DNA of 64,000 nucleotides from Paraphysomonas bandaiensis (lineage: Eukaryota; Chrysophyceae). Where the stretch lies: the NCBI GenBank assembly GCA_965644295.1, contig CBFFRP010000281.1:372001-436000 (forward strand). Direction: 5' to 3'. A program made the position numbers and the translations under genes. This document shows positions 35,297-46,514 of this stretch, piece after piece; the stretch's first letter is position 1; every line of letters starts with the position of its first letter. A model generated the notes under the pieces. The model did not search any database, was not told where the DNA came from, and worked only from the letters and a program-made list of their open reading frames with translations.

Positions 35297-36796
35297 CGAA
35301 TATGTAGCGATCACAGCAGCTGTACAAACGTGAATAGTGCATCTGAACAATATAAATACAGCATATATGTAATATGTATTTTGTAATGACTATTTCTTAT
35401 TTTAGAAGCTGCTTTGCAAACGTTTTGAAAATCAAGCCTGGTATGAATGTATGAATACATGAGGTAAAACGAATATAAGCATCTGCACAAGGAGAAGATA
35501 TATGTCTGTATCTTTATTGATTACTACACTCGTTTCCATATATTCTTTGTGAACTTGATGCATTAAGAGTAGCGTAGAATTCTGAATTGTACTGTAGGTT
35601 AGGTACTTCATTGCAAGCAATTCCTTGTCCTGATATTGTTGTAGTCAGCGCGCGCTTGGGAACAATAATACATTATAATACTATTGTATGCTAGCTTCAA
35701 TAACATTGAAATACTATTGTAACTAGTCCAACTATTCGTATTGAGTATACTGCGGGCACAAACTACTGCTTTACGCTATGCAGTTATCATTCAAGACTTC
35801 GATAACAAGTCTATTCAACAACTCGTAAAAGTGTGTCACTATCAAGTTGGTCACACAAATTGGAGGATAGCTGTCGACGACGCCTTTAATCTATATAAAT
35901 TCATTAACCAGCGTGTAAGTTGCTCCTGTGCGGCTGCTTGTAGAAGTAGAAGGATCCAGTTCTTTACCTACTCCACACTCCCCTGAAGTCTACCTGTTGC
36001 TAGCACTAAATATCTCCTACGCAAGCGGAATTCGACTGTGACAGGACACGTAGATTCAATTAAAGTGCATTCTCTGGTTTATTTTACGCAACTCGTTGTA
36101 TGTCCACGTTGCTAGCTGAAGTGTATAATTTTCACTTGTCTGTAACAGTAACAACACGACACCGTTACTTTATATTACAGGTGTCGGTGCAATCTCAAAT
36201 TGAAACTTTTATTCCATTGTGTTTTATTCCTGTGTTTGAAAAGCTTTCATGTCATTTTGTATAAAGTCTTATAATCTGCACATGAGCAACACTCACATGC
36301 TATATGTAGTTGTGCAATATGTCCAACTATGTCCCATAAATAGTATACACCACACCACGCGGTATACACATGTATTCATACTTCATACGTATGTGTATGT
36401 GTATGTGTGTATGTATTCGTATTTGTTTTTTTTCTACTTGGATCGCTCCCTCCGCCACTTTATCATACGACAACATACGATGTAGCAGCGAACTACAGAG
36501 AAGTACAGGAGGCAGTATATGATTGCAGAGGTATGAGACGAAGTGTGTATATGCCTGCCGAATGTCACCAAATAGATCCACACACTCCTCCATACAGCAG
36601 CAGTATATAAAGACGTCAACTTCTTCACTTCCATACTTCTTATTACTCACATCTATTGAGCAGATATTCCCTTTATCAGTGTATACCGTATAGTCTCAAG
36701 TATCTACTGAGTGTGTGTGGTCATATATACGTATATATATCATACTATCATACTTCACTCCACTGCATATATATATACAGATATACAGATATTAAT
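35297..36796. other. Intergenic region
   Basis: A 1.5-kb spacer between two plus-strand genes. Short ORFs on both strands overlap each other and show no domain or codon signature. A GTATGTGTATGT microsatellite lies at 36389-36417. TATATATATACA runs occur just before the next start (36730-36790). Confidence 0.5.
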
Positions 36797-38822
36797 ATGA
36801 GTAAATCATCACCATTAATATTTGAAGATAGTATTAACGCTCCAACTGATCTTGAAATACTTGTATCACGTGGTTTTAATGAAAGAGAAGCCTGTGAAGC
36901 ACTATCTCAAGCTCGTGGAGATATACATCAAGCTCATCAGATATTATCTGGGAAACAAGTAGATAACTCATGGTTAAATGAAATACCTGGTGAATGGGAG
37001 GATAATGCTACTATATCAATGACTACACCAGGTGAATGAGATTCATATGATTACATGACATGTATTCTTATGTATATGTTAATATATAGGATCTTTACGT
37101 GCATTATGGAAGTCTCCTTATTACGTGCGTGTGGGTAGTTTTAAACGAGTACAAAGTACTGATACTGATAAAGAAGGAATATTATATATAAACACAGTCA
37201 TTACACGGGATGGCAGACAGTGGACAGTCGAGAAACGTTTTACTGAGTATTATTCCTTATGGATGTCGTTACCGGTTGGAATTACCAGAAATTTTGAGAA
37301 TAAATTTCCAAAATTGAGTGTTTTTCAATACAATTCTTCGTCTTCAGATTCGAAATGTGAAGAACGAAGATTGAGACTGGAGGAATGGCTACGGGAATTG
37401 TGTTTCGATGAAAAATGCATGACTAATCCGAAGGTTCTGAAGGCCATGGATAAGTTTTTATGCGCAGATGAGCATGGTGATGATGTGGATAACATTACCT
37501 CAGGTCCGTGCCATGTAGCTATATAGCATGTGTGATATTGTTACTATGGCTACTGTATCTATTGTTAGTATTGCATAGTTAATGCAGCGTGTGTGACTGA
37601 GAAGCATGTCATTACTGATACCAAATATCAACAGCTTCAGATTCTAGTGTTGCGACAAAACTTCTGGAACAATCGAAATCTTACCTCCACGACTGGGTTG
37701 TAATTCCCCAAACATCAATTGAAAATTTACCGGGTATGTATAGCATATATTGATATATCTACTTGAAAACTGAACTAGTGTTTCACCATACCAGTATCTC
37801 TAGACGTTATTACTTCCTCTCTCCCTTGCAAGATTGATCTCGATTTGGTTCTCGGGTCACGTGGAGCACATAGTCTAACTGGAAAGGACATTACCGATGA
37901 CCAGCTATCCAAAGACCTTTCAAGGGATCGGATAGTCATCCAAGGTCGGAGAATAATGGGTTCCAATACGGACTTGGGATTTATATTGACGCAAGCTATT
38001 AGCACAGCGAACAATGTACTTGCGGAGCGAAATTCGAAAACTTTTCCGCAAGCGCTCGTAAGTGCGCTGTGCAAGCGATCGCTCATGCTCGTCTCGCGTA
38101 CAGAATCAGCATATGCCTCGCATGCAGCGTTGCAGCTTCTGTTGACTCCGGATACACTCACTGAACTAATCGTCGTCCCAGAGGCTCAATTAGCTAAACC
38201 ACTTCTTATGCAATTTCGAGTGGAAACCCCTGTTGATAATTCTCAAAAGGAATCAGCTGAAGCGAAGCCTCGTAAATCTCTGTCATCAGTAAGCAGTATA
38301 AGTGCATCTCCAGGAACTCCAGGAGGCGACTCCACTCAGAGCTCCCGGCGACAATCCATAGGAAGCACACAACTGAATAGTTCTCCGAGCACTACAGCCA
38401 ACGCTCCTGTTGAGCGAGATTTGATATGTGATATTCAAGCATCTACAGTTTTTCGTTTAGTGGACGCGGAAACAATGGAGAAAACACATTTGCAAGTGAA
38501 AATAACGTTTTGCAAATCAATAAAACTATCCCACCTTGCATGCAATACCAATTTAACCCATGAACCGAATCGTCAGTCAACAAATCCTTTCGATTCACCG
38601 GTAGCTCAACCGACAAATACGAATCCTTTTGATGAGTGTGACGATAATTGTGAAATGGGAAATCAACCTCAAAGTAGCGAGCCTCCCGCTGCTACATCTG
38701 CTGCCAGTGCACCGAGCACGAACTTTGATGACGAAATTGCCCAGTATTATACCGACTCGAGCGCATATTTAGTGTTCGAGAGAGAGACGACATCTACGAA
38801 GAGGGATTGGGAGAATAAGTAG
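36797..38822 (+). CDS. UBA- and PX-domain protein with NPF motifs
   Basis: Probably an endosomal adaptor that binds ubiquitin and phosphoinositides. Four exons (36797-37031, 37090-37503, 37635-37733, 37795-38822) sum to 1,776 nt, for 591 residues. Residues about 14-52 form a UBA-type helix bundle (LEILVSRGFNEREACEALSQ). A PX domain follows (YYVRVGSFKRV, VEKRFTEYYSLW, NKFPKL, LRLEEWLREL). The C-terminal half is a conserved-looking unknown region (IDLDLVLGSRGAHSL, FPQALVSALCKRSLMLV) with a low-complexity Ser/Pro/Thr spacer and two TNPFD motifs, which resemble the NPF peptides that bind EH domains. I do not recognise an exact orthologue. The UBA-PX order with NPF motifs suggests sorting of ubiquitinated cargo. 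Confidence 0.8.
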
Positions 38823-40249
38823 TTCTAATATTATGGGAAGATGTTTTGCAAGAAGGCAAAGTTTAGTGTATCATTTTAGTTCCGGGGATAATTTTGTGGT
38901 TTTAAGGTTAATAAAATGTTTTCTCCAGCCAGTGGGTCTGTTATTCTGGAGTGATGTGCAAGAGCCCTGAAAAACGCTTAGTAAGAAACCAATCCGGAAG
39001 TTACTACATCTAATAGGTAGTAGATTATCCGCCCGTACATACTTTCTGGCAGGACTATGCAAAAATTAATTGAATTGCAATTAAATTGGATGGAATATAC
39101 GTAATAATTGCAATTTAATTGCTCGCAGGAAGGTTGCAATTAAATTCAAATTAATTGGCAATTATTTACTATATTGTATAAGGTATAAGGACATATATAT
39201 TAGGATTAGAACTTGGAAAACTTTAAGGATGACAGCCATTTATTTCCCTTAATAGCCATCGCCCTTACTGACTATTATTCATTGTTCATTGCTACACGAC
39301 TGCTATCTGTTATCTACTACCAGTTACCAAAGCCCCCCTCATGATAATGTCGTCAATGTTTAATATTTCGGTCATTAGCTTACATTCTGAAAGGTGCTGT
39401 TTCTTTGTACGGTAGATGGTAGATTACGTTTCTTTCCACTTGGCCTTAAGCTTCAAGACTTTGGTCTGCTCGATCCATCATAGCGTATATGTAATGCTCA
39501 ATACCCTTCTAGTTTTAAGATATGTAGAAGTAGTATGGCACTCATATTCTCACCAATCCTACCCTACAGGTTGAAGTTCACTACAAACTGGTATGCTCAT
39601 GGTATTATCAGGGATTTTTACCGTTTTATGCAGTCGAAATCCTGGATATTGAGGTATTTCGAGTTTTGGTCATGTAAAATCATACTATTATATCATCATA
39701 ATAATTTACAATAGTGTGTCTGACAACTTAACACCAGAGTCAATTTCAAGGGTGTTTCTACTCTCGAGAACTTTGATGATGGCCCTCAGAAATGGGAATG
39801 CAGAGAATATGTCAAAAATCGTATCAGTGACAGAGATAAGCAGGATGGTCCACTGGGCTCAGCATGCAAAGCAGCACGAAGGCTGTGATGATGTCAAGAA
39901 AGGCAGCTTTACGTTGAGGTGATCCCATGGATTCTTATGTTGAGAGAAAAGTTTCTCCTTCCCCTCTTATTGCGTTCAGATGGTTGAAGTGGATAATTAT
40001 GGAATATCATCCATTTTCTTTTGTGGAGAACGCGTTCTGTTGTAGTGATTGACGAGAAAGAATACCAATCTGAAGCCAATATCAAGAAGCACAATTATGA
40101 AATATCTGTATGCTTTGGTTGGAGGACACTTTCACTCGACCTTGGACAACACTGATGAAGAAGAAAAAGGAGATGATGGTGTGGACTCACTGATGAGAAT
40201 ACACCAAGCACACAAAGAACAAAAGCGACTATACGCACGACTAAGTTCA
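38823..40249. other. Intergenic region with short palindromic repeats
   Basis: Contains an AATTG/CAATT-rich palindromic block (39060-39172) similar to one at 49595-49660. The plus-strand ORF 39716-39922 (starting MSDNLTPES) has no recognised domain. I see no supported gene. Confidence 0.4.
39060..39172. repeat. CAATTAA-type palindromic AT repeat
   Basis: Repeated TTGCAATTAAATT / AATTGCAATT / CAAATTAATTGGCAATT units in both orientations. Confidence 0.4.
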
Positions 40250-40693
40250 TGTAGTCGAGATGAAAATTTAGATTTTCCTTATGCCAAGCGTTCTCCGACA
40301 TGTTTTTGACTATACGTTTGGCCTCCTCTTCGCTGATATCATGTTTCTCTGCCAGGCGCGATGTTGTCATAATCTCGGGTTCATTGAGGTGATCCACATA
40401 CACCGCCATCCACAGGTTAGATAATATATCTAATACCCTCTCTCACGCATATGCTCCTCTCGTTCCTTCATAAGATAGAGTGTGGCTTGTGCACGCCTGA
40501 TACTCATGCCGTAACGCATATAGCAAGTATTTTGCTGGTGCTTTTTAAACATTTCAAGGCGTTTCCCCTCAGTCACATATGTGTTCGCCACATACTTTGA
40601 CTCAATAGGGGAGTTATCTGCTTCAACCAGCCAATCAGGCTCCTCGGATGAAAAATTAGAAAACTTGCTATCTGAATGTGAGGGACGCCGCGA
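40250..40693 (-). pseudogene. Frameshifted coding remnant, unknown
   Basis: On the minus strand a coding-like reading runs SDSKFSNFSSEEPDWLV, YVANTYVTEGKRLEMFKKHQ and RRAQATLYLMKEREEHMRER. It then shifts by one base in a GAGAGAGGG run (about 40440) and continues VLDILSNLWMAVYVDHLNEP and SRLAEKHDISEEEAKRIV. No start codon fits without an extra exon. It could be a decayed part of the neighbouring transposon, a host gene with a very short intron, or a sequencing slip. The family is not recognised. Confidence 0.35.
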
Positions 40694-41289
40694 CTATCGC
40701 CGCATGCAGCCCCAGAGACTCGACCAGCTGCCCTCACTGAGCTACTCAATACACGGATCATAATGCCAACAGAGTGCTATGATTACTAAACCTAAATATA
40801 CTAAGTGAGAGGGGGGTGCACAGACACAACATCATCAACTGAGTGTACAGTGGAGAACTTCCAAAAATGCAACATCCGCACCGGATTATTGGGTTTTGTT
40901 CCACCCTTTGTTCCGGTGGATGTTCCGGAACAAAATTTGTTGAGACGAAAAAATCGTCTCTGCAAACTGATCCGATCGGATCAAATTGCTCCCCCCTTTA
41001 CAAGAGCCCTTGTGTGCTATGCATACATAAGTGAAGTGTTAACATGGCTATATATACCGCTCCATGATGGTTGCACTGCATGCTGCTGCACATAAGAGAC
41101 ACTTGTTGATGAAGCTATTGATGCTGGAACGCGTCAGATTGATGCTTAGAGGGCGAAATTATATCACAAAGGATTGTTTTTAGTGAAGCCTAGCCAATCT
41201 CCATGGATTAAGAGAAGTTGCTATATGTGTTTTCCCGCCATTTCCATCGCCAATGGCGACCAGGAAAGAAAGGTCTTAAGTCTTGGGCT

Positions 41290-41760
41290 GTGCATTGGCT
41301 TACTACACGGACACCATGTCAGCGAAAACTATTTGGTATAGTGCCAGCCACTCTTTCCAGGACACTTTTAAACTAGCCGAAGAGGCCCTTGACAGGTCTT
41401 TAAGTGAGGCTAAAATCTGTTGGCCTACGTTGGATCAACAGCGAATTTGGCCCTTTCAAGTTAAACTTGCTAAATCAAAGAAGAATTTTCCAGGGCATGG
41501 GGTAGTTGCTGATTCCGCTTTTCTTGTGAGTGGGGAGTGCTATGGCAGAATAATGACATGCGACGCAAATAACCTCGGCTAGACAGGCTGCTGAATGGGG
41601 TATGGGAGCAGTTGAGAAGGTGTATCGTAGGCTACTTCTAGCTCTGTCGTAATCAAATTCGACGCGGTTTGATGCTACGCAATATATACCGCTTATACTA
41701 CTACCGTGTGAGAACTTGAGGTATATTTCAGATTAGGCAAGTATTTTTTGCGCAATCATA
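41290..41760 (+). pseudogene. Decayed Harbinger-type (DDE_Tnp4-like) transposase fragment
   Basis: Reading frames on the plus strand give TIWYSASHSFQDTFKLAEEA and NFPGHGVVADSAFLVSGECY. After a TAG and a frame change they give RQAAEWGMGAVEKVYRRLLL (about 41583-41642), and after another shift NIYRLYYYRVRT-stop-GIFQIRQVF (about 41680-41750). This order (ADSAF, then RQ-AEWGM, then RLYNYRVRT) is typical of the C-terminal half of Harbinger/PIF-like DDE transposases in protists. At least two frame changes and two stops show it is dead. The N-terminal half is not recognisable upstream. Confidence 0.65.
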
Positions 41761-41821
41761 ATAATAATACTAATTCTAAGTAGCCATAATTTTAAGAATA
41801 CTAGTTAGTATGAATTGCTTA

Positions 41822-42731
41822 TTAGTTACCATCCGGTAAAAAGTTACTCAGTTTACCACCAGTCAGAGCTGCCAACATCAACATCATGTTACGGTCATCC
41901 CTTCGTTGCTGTTCTTCTCGTTTTGCGCGGTCCTCGCGACGTTGTTCTTCACGCTCCTCTTTTTCAATGCGTCGCAATTGCTCGCGTTCAAGTCGCTCCT
42001 CCCGTCTTCTTTCCTCTCTCTCGATGCGTTCAATCCTTCTCTCTTCCATCTCTGCCTTGTGCAGTTCGATGAGGCGATTGTTAGGATCTCCAGTGGTATC
42101 AATGAAGAAGTCTATTTTTTGGCGTTTAGTACCCAAGAAAGAGGGTGAAGGGGACGAACCACGTGAACTGTAACCACTGTTCATAATTGCGCTTCCACCA
42201 GGTGGTGGAACCGGTTCCACTGCTGTACGTAACAACAACCTAGCCGCCCTTTTTGTAATTAAAACCTCCGCATGGACACTGTCATCATCTTCATCAGACG
42301 ATGAAGAGCTGCCATCAAATTCTTCCACGGACTGGCGTTTTTCGATTTCTCGCTGGGCTCTTTTTGCCCTCACGACTTCTGGTGGGCAAGTAGGATCACC
42401 TTAAATAATTCATTATTTTTATGACATATATTGATTGCAAGCAGCAGTACCTGTGGACTTTTTCTTGTTTCTTAAACCTTTGAACTTATTTCTCAGGGAC
42501 TCCATGTCCCGTGAAAGCTCAAGTGGGAGTTGGCGATTGTACTCCAACGTCAGGTCCTCCCATCCGTCTGAAGTATAATGAATCACATAATGTAGGATGT
42601 TATTGCACATGCTTACCCATGCCCAGAGGCAGTCTCTCTTCTACAAGAGACAGCAGAGTGTCCAATTCCAGGTGGGTGTAGGTCCGCCCTCGTCCCTTCC
42701 TCTTTTCAGGTGTAGAGCTCATCGTAGGCAT
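41822..42731 (-). CDS. DUF6818/Myb-like DNA-binding protein of a Harbinger-type element
   Basis: Three exons. The start is the ATG at 42731 (RKGRGRTYTHLELDTLLSLV). The second exon is GWEDLTLEYNRQLPLE, SLRNKFKGLRNKKKSTG. The third begins CPPEVVRAKRAQREIEKRQ and ends with a long Glu/Arg-rich coiled coil (about 42090-41890) and a short hydrophobic tail (MLMLAALTGG). The trihelix/SANT-like fold with the KKxTGxxxCPP motif matches the DUF6818 type found beside mobile elements in oomycetes and other protists. It has no stop or frameshift, unlike the adjacent transposase. PIF/Harbinger elements encode a Myb-like partner needed for transposition, and the two head toward each other here. It may persist as a domesticated gene or as a helper for active copies elsewhere. 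Confidence 0.7.
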
Positions 42732-43249
42732 GCGAGCTTCCAAACTATTGTGGTGAATGCTACACTATACTTTAAGACACTGCTCTGAGTGGCGATGTTC
42801 CGGTGCAAAAATTGATTCATTTTGGATCCACGTTGGAACAAACGCCCGGATTTCAGTCAGTCAGCATCTTATTTTTCGGGAATAAATTGAAGCAAATATA
42901 ATCTACATAATTGCTGTACAACTACGTATGGAATACAGATAATTGTTGTCTCTATATTAGAGGCATCTTTGAACAAAAATATACAAAGGATGCTGATACG
43001 GATGTTCCATTTTTGGAAGTCCTCCAGTGTGTCAACACAGTAGCACAAAGCACTCAAATAGTAGAAAAAAACACAAAAAAGTACTACCTTTTCTAGCACA
43101 GTGAGTATACTGTAATACAGGAACTGTAGTCGTGATTGTGTTGATCTCGTATGTATGATATGAGGCAGTGTGGAGTTAAGTTATTGTTACTTTAAGGGGA
43201 AGCACTGACCATATATTAGCATCCAGGTTCTGATTTATTTGATATTATC
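42732..43249. other. Spacer between Myb-like gene and RPB7
   Basis: AT-rich. The overlapping ORFs 42869-43099 (minus) and 42911-43096 (plus) have no recognised features. The right boundary of the Harbinger-type element may lie here, but no inverted repeats were found by eye. Confidence 0.4.
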
Positions 43250-44139
43250 ATGTTTTTCCTTAAGAAACTTCGACGTGATATTCAACTTGAACCTATACAT
43301 TTTGGACCGAATTTAAAGGAGCATGTAAAGTAGGTGCTTGTTATGGATGCTGTTGTGCAGGTAATTTTATGGGTTTGACAGAGATAGAGTTAGGAGGGAG
43401 CTACTGGGGTCGTCGTTAGGGAAACATGGTTACGTTATTGAGGTACTGTGACTCCATGCGTACTGACTATGCGTCTAAATGATTATTGCATCTCGTGTGC
43501 TCATATGTTTGCAGATAATTGAAATTGCAGATGAAGATATCATATTCGGACTTTTAGGTATGATTTACGTGTATGCTACAAGTGAATAACTTATCTGCCA
43601 GACAATGATTCCGGTGCTGTGAACGTGACGGCATGGTATAGTGCGATTCTTTTGCGACCCTTCCCCAACGAAGTATTAGATGCTGTTGTGGTCAATGCTA
43701 CAGAGGTGTGTTTGTTCCGCACTCCTTGATGGAATTTTCTCACCATATATCGACAGAGTGGATTCTTTGCGAGTGTGGGACCCTTGGTTATATTTGTATC
43801 ACGCCATGTGAGTTGGCTGTGCAAGTTTGTGTGTTTCTGTATGTGTGGGTCATGTAATTCCTACACAGGCGATGACTGAAGACATACGGTATGACTACAC
43901 CAGAGGAGACTGCTGGTGTTCAGACGACCAAGAAGTTGAAATCAGGGAGGGATCTGTGGTTCGGCTTCGTATTATGGGTATCACAGTGGAAGCTGGAGCT
44001 GTGGTAAGCTTCATGTGTATGCCTTTAAATTGCTCCATACCGCCCTTACCATCACACATCATGATTTTCATGCGTCTTTTACACGCAGGGGGCTGTGGGA
44101 ACTATTAAAGATAACTACCTTGGACACTACGAGGAGTAG
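43250..44139 (+). CDS. POLR2G: RNA polymerase II subunit RPB7
   Basis: RPB7 pairs with RPB4 to form the polymerase II stalk that contacts nascent RNA. The gene has about seven short exons with introns near 35-60 nt. The protein starts MFFLKKLRRDIQLEP followed by IHFGPNL, the family signature. It continues GKHGYVIE, NVTAWYSAILLRPFPNEVLD, SGFFASVGPLVIFVSRH (the start of the OB/S1 fold) and REGSVVRLRIMGITVE, and ends GTIKDNYLGHYEE. The inferred length of about 174 residues matches RPB7. The YLG C-terminus rules out the Pol III paralogue RPC8. The stop is the TAG at 44137-44139. Confidence 0.9.
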
Positions 44140-44292
44140 ATTAGTTATAGACGGGTGTTGTATGTGGGTTTCAAATGTGCTGTATTCTATCTCTTTTGCT
44201 ACGTTTCTAATTTAATTGCAAAGTACCAATGCCGTTGTTTGCATTTATTCTGGATATGCTATGTATACCAGGGTCTAGTCGGTAGTTGGATC

Positions 44293-44362
44293 TCCCGATT
44301 AGTCCAGTAGTTATGACATAGCTCTCTCAGAGCTGAGATCCACGTTCAATTCCCGATCGGGA
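44293..44362 (+). tRNA. tRNA-Glu(CTC)-like SINE head or pseudogene
   Basis: The 7-bp acceptor stem TCCCGAT/ATCGGGA pairs perfectly. The anticodon arm TAGCT-CTCTCAG-AGCTG places CTC at the anticodon position with T33. The T-loop TTCAATT is present, but the T stem cannot pair well and is one base short, so this is probably a decayed tRNA serving as a SINE promoter rather than a working tRNA gene. Confidence 0.55.
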
Positions 44363-44545
44363 ATAACTTTCCTGAAGTCAGTAGATGTCAAATGTCAAGT
44401 ATATTAATATTCTGCTTGCTCATTGCGTTTGCTTTGAGTGATAGAGCGAAAGTGGTTGCACCTTGATGCTTGCGGTGACGCACAAGCAGATTTCGTGGCG
44501 CCAAACAGTAGAATATTAGAGTAATTGCTAGTAATAAAACATTCA
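44293..44545 (+). mobile_element. tRNA-Glu-derived SINE
   Basis: Starts with a tRNA-Glu(CTC)-like head (44293-44362) and continues into a body (44371-44545) found again in inverted orientation at 7830-7987. An RNA polymerase III A box (TAGTCCAGTAG) and B box (GTTCAATTC) are both intact. There is no clear poly-A or simple-repeat tail, and target-site duplications were not found by eye. Confidence 0.6.
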
Positions 44546-44748
44546 TTACAACACGTGAGTTATTAAATCTTAAATTTGTATAATGTGTTTAGTGTTCTAT
44601 TATTGAATAGGCTTGCAAAAGTAAATTTTTAACTACGATCAGGAGTACTTTATTTCAGTGACAGTGGCATGCACAAGTGATAGAGGTGGCTGACATACTG
44701 ACATATACATATTGATATATTGATAAACAATAAACACTGGGATCACGT

Positions 44749-44922
44749 ATGTCTGATATCTTAAGTAATATTACATTTACTTCGAATTCTAAACCAGCAC
44801 CTACCATTCAAAATGCAGTTGACAATATAAGGCATACTCCTATTCAGACAGAAGAAATAAATGATCGTAACTGCACGATGAACGAACACGTAAGTACTTA
44901 GAATAGAACCCGATATGTTCAG
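44749..44922 (+). CDS. Possible small two-exon gene
   Basis: An ORF starting MSDILSNITFTSNSKPAP runs to ...RNCTMNEH, where a consensus GTAAGT donor begins. Splicing to an AG at about 44921 would add a few residues before a stop. It has no domain and is only about 50-60 residues long. The good donor and hydrophilic composition are the only support. It is convergent with GRASP. Confidence 0.2.
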
Positions 44923-44974
44923 ACTAGACTATTACATCCCAAACACTAACACCTCATTCTTGGTGAAGCGTCAG

Positions 44975-45853
44975 CTAAGCAGCCCCTCCTTCTAAATCAA
45001 CGGTTTCATTCACGGGTTCTACTGGGTCTTTTTTCGGACTGTTGTTTACGTCTGGCTGAGTTGGAGGGACTGCAACTGAATTCTGTCCAAACGGCGAGCT
45101 TGCTGAGGTCGCATAGTATCCGTTTACAGCACTGCAGAAAATATAAGAAAATCAATTTTCATACTTAAGCAACTTCAACAGTGCAATTCAAATATATATA
45201 AATAAGAAAAAGTATACACACCGTCCAGTAGAGTCTCTATTATCTTTCGGAATGCGATGAAGGAAGCCACATGCAACATTCGCACCTAGAATCCCTTCTC
45301 CACCCCACTCATTCGATGGCATGATGACCACATTCCTGACTTCATCTGTCTCTGAGCTATACACATAGAATTCCAACGGTTTATTTAGATGTTCTTGTAG
45401 CTCATCAAAAAGAGCATCAACATCACGGAAGAATTTTTCTGTTGTCCCAAGAATATAATCAGTACCCTCCTGGAGACCAGCCAAGTCTGCTGGAGAATTG
45501 GGTTCGACTTCCAAGACATGACACACATAATCTTCTGCATTATGATACGTATCAAAACGAATCGTAATACCAAGCATCCCTTCGCCAGCCCAATTACGAC
45601 TTGGTGTTAAAGAAACTTCTCTAGTTGACTGAGATTTCCAGTTATATACTGTTAATGGAAGCATCACATCTTCTGATGCTTTAATGAGATCAATAAATGT
45701 TGTATCCATTGTACGTAACGGAACTCCATTTGCAGCAATAATAAAATCAAAAAAGGATACTAAACCACAATTACTAGCAGGTGAATTAGGTTGGACTCCT
45801 AGTACTCTATAACCCACACTATCCAGCTCCTCTTGACTTGGACTATTACCCAT
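44975..45853 (-). CDS. GORASP: Golgi reassembly-stacking protein (GRASP55/65)
   Basis: A peripheral Golgi membrane protein that tethers cisternae and aids unconventional secretion. Two exons (45853-45222 and 45131-44975) total 789 nt, for 262 residues. MGNSPSQEE at the start is an N-myristoylation signal. Two PDZ-type GRASP repeats follow: GYRVLGVQPNSPASNCGL with FFDFIIAANG, and CHVLEVEPNSPADLAGL with DYILG. Each closes with a TPSRNWAGEGMLG or MPSNEWGGEGILG motif, and GFLHRIP ends the core. The C-terminal Ser/Pro-rich regulatory tail is short compared with animal GRASPs. The start sits just after the last TA-rich promoter tract. Confidence 0.95.
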
Positions 45854-46514
45854 GATTAATATAAGAGGTAATAGTACCCTGTAATGTATATAAAATAGAT
45901 AATAATAGAGAGAATATGAAGATTAAGGGGTAGAGAGCATGAGATTGAGGGTGATGAAACACTGACCTGCCTGGAGTGTTGTGCGTGTATTGTAAATATA
46001 TACCTACGACACTGCTGTACATGTACAGCAGTACATGTCGTACATATATAGTATATCGTATACATTGTACAGCAGTATTTGTACAGCAGTACATTTGAAT
46101 ATTGTATTTAAAATAGCCCTTGTTTATTTAACGCATATCTTGGATAAAATCGGGATTTTATGTAAAATTAGGGATTATTGAGGGGTTAAAATCTGCAGTA
46201 TTTTACCTATTTTCTATAACAATAAGATACAACTGCGACTTTGTTTTTATACTGCTGTAGTATAGGCTTATAAATAAATCACGTGCATCTGTATTTGTAC
46301 CTATGTATGCGTGCCACAGTATGATGGATACACACAGATACATATATGAGGATACTGTATAAGATATACATGCATACAGTCATATATATAGAAGCAGATG
46401 CGTATGTAACATATGACTCAACACACCCTCATATCACTCTTACATACACTTTCATACAAACCTCATATTTCATTCATTTCCTATACCATCATATAGAGCA
46501 ATAGATCAATCAAC
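45854..46514. other. Divergent promoter spacer
   Basis: Between GRASP and the sugar transporter. It holds TGTACAGCAGTA-type short repeats (46010-46095) and TATATA tracts. The leader just before 46515 is C/A/T-rich (TTCATACAAACCTCATATTTC) and G-poor, like several other leaders in this window. No gene was seen. Confidence 0.5.

Noticed and set aside
44293-44362. Functional tRNA-Glu gene
   Set aside because: The T stem does not pair and is one base short, and the downstream body recurs elsewhere as a repeat. SINE head preferred.
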